Origin: Cladosporium sp. IMV 00045
Taxonomy: Eukaryota; Ascomycota; Dothideomycetes; Cladosporiales; Cladosporiaceae
DNA length: 44,865 nt
Direction of reading: 5' to 3'
Assembly: GCA_001931905.2 (NCBI GenBank)
Contig: MSJI02000177.1
Location: forward strand, 1-44,865
This document shows, piece after piece, positions 33,765 to 42,750 of the stretch. Under the pieces are notes generated by a model that saw only the letters and a program-made list of their open reading frames with translations, had not been told where the DNA came from and did not search any database. Numbering within the stretch: position 1 is the first letter of the stretch; every line of letters starts with the position of its first letter. The translations under genes and the position numbers were made by a program.

Positions 33765-34011
33765 GCTATAAGGACGTAGTCTTATTCTTTAGCGATAAAG
33801 GATAGCTATTATTACTTATAATCTTATATTTATACTAGATTTTCACGTCTCTATTATATATCGAATATAAAGAAGCCGTAGGAAATGTTTATAGAAAGTC
33901 TATTTAAACCTTTTTAAGCCTATTTATTCTCCCTAATATAGATAATATAACCCCTATCGAGGGTTCTAGAGACCTAAGACATCTCTAGACTTAAGAGGTC
34001 TAGATAGAGAT

Positions 34012-34139
34012 TTACGCTTTCTCTACTCTTTCGATCGAAGTAAATAATATATCTCTTATAGGAAATAATAGAGGCTTACGCTTTCTCTACTCTTTCGATC
34101 GAAGCAAACAACCTATCTTTTATAGGGAATAAGGAAGAT
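34012..34139 (+). repeat. Tandem duplication, 64-bp period
   Basis: Two units begin TTACGCTTTCTCTACTCTTT at 34012 and 34076 and share the following CGATCGAAG. They lie in the spacer between the acidic gene and the KR-repeat gene and look non-coding. Confidence 0.7.
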
Positions 34140-34266
34140 TACTAAATAGTAACTACTCTTCTTAATAGAGATAATCTTAGGTAAACGGCATATCTTTTAG
34201 GAAGATATTATAAGTATATTAACCTACTCTATAGATTTAGACCTATACTAATACTCTATATTCGCT

Positions 34267-34863
34267 ATACCTCCTAAGCGCCGAGCTATAAAGAACGAGT
34301 CGGACGACGAGTAGCCTTAGCGGACGAAGTTAGCTACTAAGCGTAAGTCGGAGAAGAAGCTAGCTACTAAGCGCTAGTCGGACGACGAATAGCCTTAATA
34401 GTCGAAGTTAGCTATAAAGAATAAGTCGGACGACGAGAAGCCTTAGTAGACGAAGCTAGCTACTAAGCGCAAGTTAGACGACTATAGCGACGATAATAAT
34501 AACGAGCCCCCGGAGCGTTCGCCTTCCCCTAAAGCTTCTAAGCCTAATAATATTATTAAGCGTAACTAGTAAAGCGCTTCCCGATCCCCGTCGCGTTCGC
34601 CTTCCCCTAAAGCTTTTAAGCCTAACCCTCCCTAGCCTATTCGGGGAGAGTCTATAGTAGAGTATATAGCTCGGAGAAGCTACGTTAAGCCTCCTACGCC
34701 GCCGCCTATACCTAGTAGCCGAAAAAGGACGCCTCCCGGGGAAAGAGTTAGAAAGCGCGTAGAAGAAGAAGCTGCGTTTAAGCGTGCCTATCGTAAGAGT
34801 CCTATATATAGACCGAAGTCTCCGGATAAGCGTTATACGTTAGACGAGGGTAAAGAGGATTAA
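34267..34863 (+). pseudogene. RIP-mutated Lys/Arg/Ser-Pro protein with internal repeats
   Basis: ATA (probable ATG) at 34267, stop 34861-34863, 198 codons. The first ~75 residues consist of about five copies of a ~15-residue unit built on TKLATKRKSDDE and close variants, alternating basic and acidic. The second half has SPSPK and RSPSRSPSP segments resembling RS/SR domains and a Lys/Arg/Pro-rich tail. The repeated units appear in the DNA as near-identical ~45-bp blocks at 34270-34480. It is very likely nuclear and nucleic-acid-binding; the exact role is unknown. Confidence 0.6.
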
Positions 34864-35333
34864 GAATTAAAGGGTTTAAAGAGGTCTAACGACGACGATA
34901 GTATAGCGTTCCTAATAGTATAAATGATATGCGTCGTACTTAAACGCCTTTATATTATAGGCGAAAGGTGTTTCTAGCTAGTATAAGGGAAGACTTCTAT
35001 AGGTAAAAAAATAAAAAATGTTAGATAATCTACTTCGTAAAATAGTTTATAATATTTTAATCCGTAGTTGCCCCGCTAAAAGGTCGAACGATGTTTACGT
35101 TTATAGGTAAAAGGTAGCTTTAATTAAGCGGTCCTATCTTATGCCTCTTTATTATATATAGTATATATAAGTAGGTAAAACCAAGTAGCACTTCTAGGGA
35201 AGTTATAAAGCGCCGGCCGCGCGACGATACTAAGTCTTCTTAATTATCTCAATTATCTTAATCATCTTATTACCGTTAATTCCCCTACCTTCGTTTATAT
35301 CGTCTAAGACCTAGGCTATAAACTCCGAGTACT
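34864..35333. other. Spacer, no gene recognised
   Basis: The sequence is AT-rich, presumably the promoter of the gene at 35334. No repeats or long frames are seen. Confidence 0.35.
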
Positions 35334-36374
35334 ATACTACCTAAAAAGAAGTAGAAGCCTAACGCTAATAATTCCGAACCTGCTATAGGCGACCCCTTCG
35401 ACGGCTAGCACTCCTTATCTTCTTCGTCTACCTTCGAAGTTATATAGGATAAGCCGTCTTCTAGAGGCGGTATTAATCTCGCTATAAGTAACCTTTCTAG
35501 GACCTAGCCTATTACGCCTCCGCCTAAAAGAGAGAGAGGAACTAGCCGCCCTACTACCCCTCCGCGTAAGAAGAAGAAGCGAGCCTTTTAGAAAACGACT
35601 AAATTATCTATTAAGGAATAGGATCCTTTCTACGATAGTACCGAGCCGTCTCTCGAGCCGGATACGAAGCGTACTAGGACGGAAGGCTATAGACTATCTA
35701 TTCGTAACGAGTAGTAAGTACTAAATCCTATTTCTTCCGGTAGTATCGCTAGGAGCGAGTAGGTATATATATCTCTAAGCCCGACCGCAAAGTATACCGA
35801 AAAGAAAAGGCTAGTATAGTCCCTAATCGGCGGGCCTCCTAATAACGGATCTAGCTAAGTACTAAGTAGAGAGTTACCTAAAGGATAGCCGGTAAGACCC
35901 CTACGTATATATATCTAAGCTAAGACCGAATGCTAATAATAGTAGGAGCCGTCTATAGAATCTCTAGATGCTATAGAAGGAGTATCCGGACGCGATACCG
36001 ATCGATCGCGCTATTACGAAGGTAATACAACTAGGGATCGCGGTAGAGTCGATTCTAAAGGCAAAGGCAAAGTAAGAGCGGTAGCCGAAGCGAAGGAGAA
36101 GCGTAGCTAGGTAAGTTAGAGGATATAAGCTCGCTATCGTCGTAAGACTACGTCGCTAACTTTTCCTCTTCTAAAAGGCCGATCGAAGCGTAATACCGCG
36201 GATAGATGTTTAGAATTCTTTCTAGGAATAAAGGTTACCGGTTACTATCGCAGTACGAGCTCTTTTAATAATAAGGAATAGTAGGATATTAATAGGTCTA
36301 CCTCTACTAGAAATTTAAGGCTTAAATTGCTAGCGGAACTTCTAGATTAGAATACTAAGAAACGTAGCGCATAA
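35334..36374 (+). pseudogene. RIP-mutated basic disordered protein with NLS-like cluster
   Basis: ATA (probable ATG) at 35334 opens an unbroken frame of 346 codons to TAA 36372-36374. It begins PKKKQKPN, has a TPPRKKKKRAF cluster near residue 85 that looks like a classical nuclear localisation signal, and is Ser/Pro/Arg-rich with a KGKGKVRAVAEAKEKR stretch near residue 245. The last ~80 residues look more ordered. Together with the genes at 15777, 25915 and 34267 it makes four basic nuclear-type proteins in one element. Confidence 0.58.
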
Positions 36375-36393
36375 ATAACGAGCCTCTAAAATA

Positions 36394-37563
36394 GGACTAA
36401 GTTAGGCTTATAGTTCGTTCTATCCTATCGTCTTTACCCTTAGGATTTAACTTCCTAATTCCTATCTACTAATATCTTTCCTTCTTATCTTTTCCCTTAT
36501 TATTATAGTCTATCGCTCCGCTATCTCGTAGCCGGGAGTAGTCTACGCGTTTTATAAATAACGCTAAAACAAATCGTAATACGCCTATTCGAATATATAA
36601 TGCTATTACTATTACCTCTTACGTCTAACTACGAACTACTATACTACCCTCTCTTAGGATTAAGTATAGTATCTACCGGGTACTAGCGTCTAGGCAACTC
36701 TAGCTTCTAATATTCGTTATATATAAGCCATTCTTGCGAACTTTATTACCTATACGCTTTTAAACCCTAAGCTCTTCGGGTATACGAATATACCCTCCTA
36801 TTTATAATAGCGCGCCGCCTATAGCTACCGCTTCTAAGTCGGCGATATAAGAGCGTAGGTAGGCGAGTACGCGAGCGGGTTCCGGATTATAGTTTATTAA
36901 AATAGTGAGGCCCTACTACTACTACGTACTTAGCTTCTCTAGCTATTCTAGGATAGTAGCGAACGCTTATCGGTAGAGCGTATAGGTTTTATCGAACTGC
37001 GAGGCGAGTATATAAAAGGCTTCTCTATCCCTAGGGTGCGGCCGTAGGTTCTACGGCCGTACGTACGTAGCCTCTATACGCTCTATATACTCGCGTAAGC
37101 GCTCGTATAACTTAGAGAAGTCTTCCTCGAGGGTAGCTATTCTCTCTAGCAATAATACCTAGCGTCCGCTCGGATTAATGTTTTTAATTAGCCTCTCTAT
37201 CCTACTTAGTCCGATCTTTGTGATCTTAATAATATCGTCCTCTCCCTAGTCCTTTTCGGCTTCGCGGGCTGCGTTATCTTTCTCAATTTAGTCTAGCTTC
37301 TTTATTAACGACTAACGGTCCTTATCTGCCTTCTCGAACTCCTCCGCGTAGTACTAAGTCTTCTCTTCGAGCGTAGCAATGTTTTCGTAAGCGTAATCGA
37401 GGTTTTATCGTATTAACTAGTGCTTTTAATTAGCCTCTTAAAGCTCCTTACGGTACGTTTCGTTCTGTCTTTCTAGTATAGTAAGAGAAGCAGCTATAGA
37501 AACCGTGAGAGTCGACTCTAGCTATTTACTAGTATACCTCTAGTCGTCCTCGTTTAGTAGTAT
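36394..37563 (-). pseudogene. RIP-mutated coiled-coil protein, ~390 codons
   Basis: The minus frame starts at ATA (probable ATG) 37563 and is coding to about 36,400. Residues ~10-175 form a long charged heptad helix (e.g. EEFEKADKDRQSLIKKLDQI near 37,340), a clear coiled coil. A helical middle with Tyr/Arg/Leu follows, and a C-terminal third with more hydrophobic content. The exact stop is uncertain because TAG/TAA may be original or RIP-derived. It is convergent with the plus-strand gene ending at 36374 and tandem with the minus-strand gene upstream. No family recognised. Confidence 0.52.
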
Positions 37564-37691
37564 AATTCTTAGATATCGTAGAAGGTATAAGAGATAGGAA
37601 TAGGAGTAACTAGACGACTACGTAGGTTTTATCGAAATATAGTTTAGCTAACTAGCTATCTACTTATATAAAACGATAAAAGACCGAACGA

Positions 37692-39407
37692 GCTATAGAG
37701 TAATTATGAGAAGGAAGCCTAAAACGAGAATAAGATATTCTACTCGGCTATAAACGAAGCCTATACGGAGAATACCGACTATCTCTAACTCGCTACATCC
37801 CGGAAACCCCTAACTTAGAAGTCTATCTCTTAGTCTTTCTTTCTAAAGAAGTTATTTTCGCTATTACCTAACGGACTACCGGATTCTAAGTTCCCTCTAG
37901 AGGAGTTTCTAGAGCTCTCCTCGGTAGGCATATAATCGCTATTAGTTTCTACGGATTTGCGGTCGTTTTAATTATCGCTACTAGTACCGTCGGTACTACT
38001 AGTACTTTCGCTAGTACTAGCTTCTATATCGCTAGTGCTTTCGCCGCTACTTTTACTAGAGCCGGCGTCGGTACTACTAGTGCTTTCGCTAGTGCTTTCG
38101 CTAGTACCGGCGTCGTTTCTACTAGAGGGTTATCCTTAGGACGCTTTAGTAGCCTATATAGATGCATCTAGATAGAATACGATACCGTTTTCATCCTTCT
38201 AAGTAGTACTCTTCGTTCTCGTTTATCCCTAAGCTAGAGACTCATTATCGCTAACCTACTAATTAGAGCCTATCCCTTCGGAGTATCGTAAAGGCTTATT
38301 ATTCTACCCTAGATCTTCGGCTTTACTTCTATTCTATTCTTTAGTAAGTCGGACTTACTTATTAACTTGCTCTTCTCCCTCTTCTCCTTCTCCTTCTCCT
38401 TCTCCTTCTTCTTCTTCTTCTCCTTCTCCTTCTCCTTCTCCTCCTCCTCCTCCTAAAGCCTAAGAGTCTTTAGATTGCTATCTTCTAGAGTACCTACTAA
38501 GTAAGCTAGCGCTCGGCGATTAAGAGGGAGAATCTAGAAACTTAGATTCTATACTACGGGGGCTAGAGGTCTCTTTAGCTTTTTCGATCCTTTATAATAG
38601 AGCTCTAGTTACCTTAATATTTTCTATACGCTACTCGTTAGTCGTTTCGATAGTCTAATTTAGTTTATCGATATACGTATTTACCTTTACCGAGTGTTTC
38701 TAGAACGACTACTAGAGGTTAATAATACCGGTCTCTACGAGGGATATAACGTTCTCTACTATTAATAAGAATCTCTAGTCTAACTCTTTAGCTAGGTCGT
38801 CGTTCTTAACTTTTAGGTCCTTTAACTCCTAACGTAAACTATCGAGCGCCTCGTATAGTTAGTCCGGAATCTCTACTACTATAGCGTCGATACGCCGACC
38901 TATACGCTTAAAAGCCGACATAGCTACCTTAAGAGCTTCTACGTATTCCCCGAGGATATTATTATCGTCCTCTACCTAGTCTTACGCCTCGCTCGCTCTA
39001 GCCTTCCCTTTATTCTTTCGGACCTACTCCTTATCGGGTATATCGTTACTATATTGCTTCTACTTCTATTTCGGATTAGAACTAGTCGGGCTATCTAGTT
39101 CTTAGCCTAGCTCCGTTACTATAGCCCCTCCTTCACCTTAGTATTAAGCCCTGCGGCCTTAGTCGCGCCTAGTAGTGGTTTCGTCGAGGTCTTCGCTCTA
39201 AGCTAATAAATAGGGGGCGTAGCGAGCTTTTAGGCTTTACTAGGTCGCGGTATAGTCTACCGGCTTTAGCTTAACCTAGCGGCGACCTTAATTATCGTAT
39301 AGGTAATCCTCCGTCGAGTCGCTTACTCTCGCGGCTAAGCGCGCTAATAAGGTGCTACGCCCTTACCGGGCTTATAACTTCGGCTATAGTTTACGAGAGG
39401 AGAGTAT
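37692..39407 (-). pseudogene. RIP-mutated coiled coil / Glu-Gly / Ser-Thr repeat protein
   Basis: The minus frame runs from ATA (probable ATG) 39407 over about 570 codons; the 3' limit is approximate. Order: a basic Arg/Gln-rich N-terminus, a mixed region, a long coiled coil around residues 150-300, a low-complexity Glu/Gly run encoded by the GGA/GAA array at 38374-38452, then a Ser/Thr/Glu/Asp-rich stalk with TSESTSEST-type repeats and a short basic end. One frame is kept across the whole length. No family recognised. Confidence 0.5.
38374..38452 (-). repeat. (GGA/GAA)n array coding a Glu/Gly run
   Basis: The plus strand shows CTTCTC and CTC runs; on the minus strand they are GGA and GAA codons inside the gene at 37692-39407. 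There are few CpA/TpG sites here, so RIP left it largely intact. Confidence 0.7.
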
Positions 39408-40540
39408 CTCGCTTTCTCTCTTATCTTCTTTTATTAAGTCTATTACTAGCGTGCTAGGTAATAGTACGGCTACGTGATTATCGTTACTATAGAGCCTAGT
39501 AGTTCGTTCTTCTTTATAGTATCGATTCTCTATCCGGGGTATAAGCATTTTATATACGAGGCTACCCTTAAGTTGTCTCTCGATTAAAGGTGTATATAGA
39601 AGTACGCTAAAAGTAGCGTTACCCTCTCGATATACGCGAGTTCTAACGGTCGCTACGATAGTATAAGACTTATACTCGAGACGCTTATCTTTAAAATCTA
39701 TCCGCTAATATAGTCCTTAGATAATACTAAAGCCTACGCTTCCGAGACTAACGTCGCATATTTACGAGACAGCCTCTAATATAGGCTCTACGTATAATCG
39801 CCTTTATCTTTTTAGGCCTCTCTAGTCTTAGATAGTATTAGAATTTTCTAAAATAAGTAAAACTACTACGTAGCCGGTATACGGCTACTTATATTAAGAC
39901 GGGTGCTTTCCCCCTATAATCTATCTTAGACTACGCGAGGTATTAGCTTACTGCGAGACCTATATAGCTATATACGTATAAGAATAACCTCCTTAGATGT
40001 CTTTAGCTTCGCCGCTCTATAACATATAGACGCCCTCTTACGTCTAGACTATCTAAAGTAGCGCCTCTATCTGCTTTAGGCCTTACTAATACGAGACCTA
40101 AAAGATTGCATGTAGCTAGATGTCTTTACTACCGGTTAGACTAGATACTATTACCTAATACGGACTCTACTACTTAAGCAGACATAAGAATAAGCCTATT
40201 CCCTTAGTTAGTCTAGTTATCCTTCTTTAATCCTTCCTTAAATGCTACGTATAGTATTAACCTAGCTCTTATCTTACCCTTATCTAACCTTACTATTAGC
40301 CTAGGCTACTAAGCACTTTTTCTAAGCAAGTATATCGCCTATTTAAACTAATAATATCGCGATTTAGGCCTTCTAGCACTTAAATCCTTCTTAAATAATA
40401 GATTTACAATTTTCCGTTTAACTATCTATATTACTATATACTCTTCCTAGATAATACTATTAGCAATCTACGAAACTAAATACTCTATCGTTAAACAATC
40501 TTCCCTACTCGAACAAAACTTCTATCCTAAACTAATTACT
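39408..40540. other. Divergent spacer, no clear gene
   Basis: It lies between the minus-strand gene starting at 39407 and the HeH-domain gene starting at 40541. Parts have weak coding composition on either strand but no frame I can defend. A promoter region for both neighbours is likely. Confidence 0.3.
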
Positions 40541-41440
40541 ATATCTTTAACCGGCTTATCTACGACTACGTCCCCGTACTTTAGGTTCGGCTACGACTTC
40601 GATACTAAGTATACTAAAGATTAGCTTCTCGATATTATAGATAAGTACGACATCGCCTACGAGTCTAGTAATAAGCCCCGTCTACTCTACTAGGTCGAGA
40701 AGTAGTTCGCCGATTAGAGGGAGACTATAGATAGGCACCCGACCGAATACCTACGCCCTACCTTCCGCGCTTACGTCTAGCGCGTAGCCTAACTGCGCTA
40801 GATTCTAACCTTTTACGACATCCCTTACCCGCCGCGCCCGACTAAGTAGGAGCTAATCGATATCTTCGAGGATAGCTATAAAGATATCTTAGCCTACTAC
40901 GATATCGCTCCGGCCGCCTATACCGAACCCGACCCCGATATCGACGTAGATCTTACTACGAGCATAAGTAGCACTTCTATCTATAGGCGGGCTCGTAGCA
41001 CTCCCTATCCTTCTAATAGGAGGGCTATCCCTACTAGTAACCGTCGCTAGGCTACTCGCTCCTCTACTTAGGCTCGTATTAGCTCTCCGGTACCTACGTA
41101 GCCTACGCCTTCCCGTAATATCGCCCGCACTACGCCTACGCTAAAGGCTACCGCTACCGCTACTAGACCGAACGTTCGCTTTAGTACTCCCTCCCGCCTC
41201 GGTAACGATACGCCGACTAATATTAATACGGGAGGCTAGATATTCTATTCTAGTACGAAGCGCGAAAAGGCGCCTACTACGCCTACCTAGGATAACGCCC
41301 TTAACTACCCGGCTTCCGAACCTAATAAAGAGATCTAGAATAAGATAGTATAGGTCCTACTCGGTCGCTTTAGAGGCGATACCGATAAGATCGCCGCCTT
41401 ACTATCTGCCCTAACTAACTAGCTTCCTAAGTAGAACTAA
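40541..41440 (+). pseudogene. RIP-mutated protein with two HeH/LEM-like motifs
   Basis: ATA (probable ATG) at 40541, stop TAA 41438-41440, 299 codons. Residues ~24-60 (KDQLLDIMDKYDIAYESSNK) and ~85-115 (LRQILTFYDIPYPPRPTKQE) both fit the helix-extension-helix pattern: a leucine helix, a short Asp/Ile-Pro-Tyr turn, then Lys and Leu at the start of a second helix. This pattern is shared by HeH, SAP and LEM domains, as in the N-termini of yeast Src1/Heh1 and Heh2, inner-nuclear-membrane chromatin tethers. The remainder is a Thr/Pro/Arg/Ser-rich disordered linker and a short C-terminal helix; no transmembrane segment is seen. A DNA- or chromatin-binding role is inferred from the motifs. Confidence 0.65.
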
Positions 41441-41527
41441 GTCTAATTAACTACGCTACCGCGCCCGATTAAGACTACCCTCTTAGCTGCCTGTTATTAC
41501 TACTTTCCTAGTAGTTTTCCTTCGATA

Positions 41528-41635
41528 TTCTACTCCCCCGATAGATTATATTATCCCTAGTACTATCTATTTACCTCCTAGCATTCTTTCTTTTACGTTC
41601 TACTCCCCCGATAGGTTATATTAACTCTAGTACTA
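41528..41635 (+). repeat. Direct repeat, 70-bp period, non-coding
   Basis: Two ~38-bp units start TTCTACTCCCCCGATAG at 41528 and 41598 and continue with near-identical TTATATTA...CTAGTACTA. They lie between the last gene of the element and the right terminal repeat, in an AT-rich region that otherwise holds nothing recognisable (41441-42081). Confidence 0.65.
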
Positions 41636-42081
41636 CGCTCTTTTTATTATTCCTTACGCTCTCCCGGTAGATTCTCTTTATTTATTATACCTCCGATAGA
41701 TCTCGTAAGAATTATACTTTCTCCTATTTAGCTATACTTAAGCTTTATATATTCGTTATACCTAGACTCTACTAATAGTACTATTTCTTATATATAGCTT
41801 TCCTTCTATTTATTATAGTCCCTATAATAATACATTTATTTAACTCGTATATCTCCTTTCTAAATAGAAAATCTATCTTTTAATAGTAACTAATTCTAAA
41901 ATTCCCTCGACTACGTACGAAATCTTGAAATTCTTCTATCCTCTTACTCCTTTAAAAAAATAGTACCTTTAGAGTATAGCTAAAGTTACTAGCGACTCTT
42001 ACGCTATATACGTATATAGAAAAATAATTAAAAAATTAGGTATATAATCTAAAATTGCCGGAGGGTTATATAGGTATACTC

Positions 42082-42750
42082 TTTAACCTAATATATACCT
42101 ATATAGCCCTTAATTATCTTATAATTATTTACTTTTTACGTTTTCTTCTACTTATTTTTTATTCTAATAATGTGTTTCACGACAAATAAAAACGTTAGTA
42201 TACTATACCTTACTTCCCTAAATAGAATTTTTAGTAAAATCATAAAGATAAATAAGTAACTATAGTGAAAGTAGGAATTAAAGTAAGAGGGAGAGTAAGG
42301 CTTATAGGGTAAATAAGGTCTAGAACTTATATACCTTACGACTAACTATGCGGCGAGTTACTAGTATCGGTATCGAGACGGTAACGGCGTAGGTAGTATC
42401 CTAAATAGGTAGGAACTAGGGCGACGGCGAGGACACGGAGAGTAGGCCGATAGCATCTAGGTATAGATAAAAACTCGTTAGTATATCTAATATTAAGCAT
42501 CCGAAGGAACTACTTATTAACTTGCTCTATTATACTGCCTTTTATGCCTATAATATTTAATCTCCCTACTCCTTAACCTTATATACTCTTTGCTCTCCTA
42601 TGCTCTTAGTATTCCTATGCTCTCGATATTGCTATGCTATTTACACTCTAAAGAAGGGCGACGGTATCGAGGGACGGCGGTATGAAGGGAAGGGCGACGG
42701 CATAAAGGGAAGGGCGACGGTATAAGGAGAAAGGCGACGGTATCATATCT
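42082..42750 (+). repeat. Right terminal direct repeat
   Basis: It matches 9986-10623 in the same orientation. The first 70 bases correspond to the tRNA 5' end and tRNA upstream region of the left copy with C-to-T and G-to-A changes throughout (e.g. CCCGACCC in the left copy reads TTTAACCT here). The outer end carries the GCGACGGTAT array at 42658-42745. Normal dinucleotide use resumes just after it. Confidence 0.85.
42658..42745 (+). repeat. GCGACGGTAT minisatellite in the right repeat
   Basis: Five imperfect units built on GCGACGG(T/C)AT, one more than the left copy, which accounts for much of the length difference between the two terminal repeats. Confidence 0.75.

Larger units (their letters stand above)
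9986..42750. mobile_element. 32.7-kb RIP-mutated element with terminal direct repeats
   Basis: Two copies of a ~640-670 bp sequence in the same orientation bracket the block. At the left end they align without gaps at an offset of 32,096. The whole interior has lost nearly all CpA and TpG dinucleotides: in 12001-12120, for example, I count one CpA and no TpG, while CpG, CpC and CpT stay common. This is the RIP signature and starts and stops at the repeats. The inner part of the repeat could be framed as TG...CA (10056-10618 and 42153-42745), like an LTR. However, I find no 5-base target duplication, no polypurine tract beside either repeat and no gag-pol frames. About 18 long frames can be read if RIP changes are allowed for; none is a transposase or polymerase I recognise. 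A unit resembling an integrated virus-like or plasmid-like genome is my preferred reading, unproven. Confidence 0.8.

Noticed and set aside
10056..42745. Interpretation as a standard LTR retrotransposon (TG...CA repeat ends at 10056-10618 and 42153-42745)
   Set aside because: No matching 5-base target duplication (CCCAC versus TATCT), no polypurine tract next to either repeat on either strand, no reverse transcriptase or integrase motif seen, and repeat homology continues ~70 bases outside the supposed LTR start into the tRNA gene.
9986..42750. Interpretation as a typical Starship
   Set aside because: Starships lack long terminal direct repeats and carry ordinary host-like cargo with introns; here the genes look intronless and unfamiliar. 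A recombinase at 10689-11747 is not excluded.
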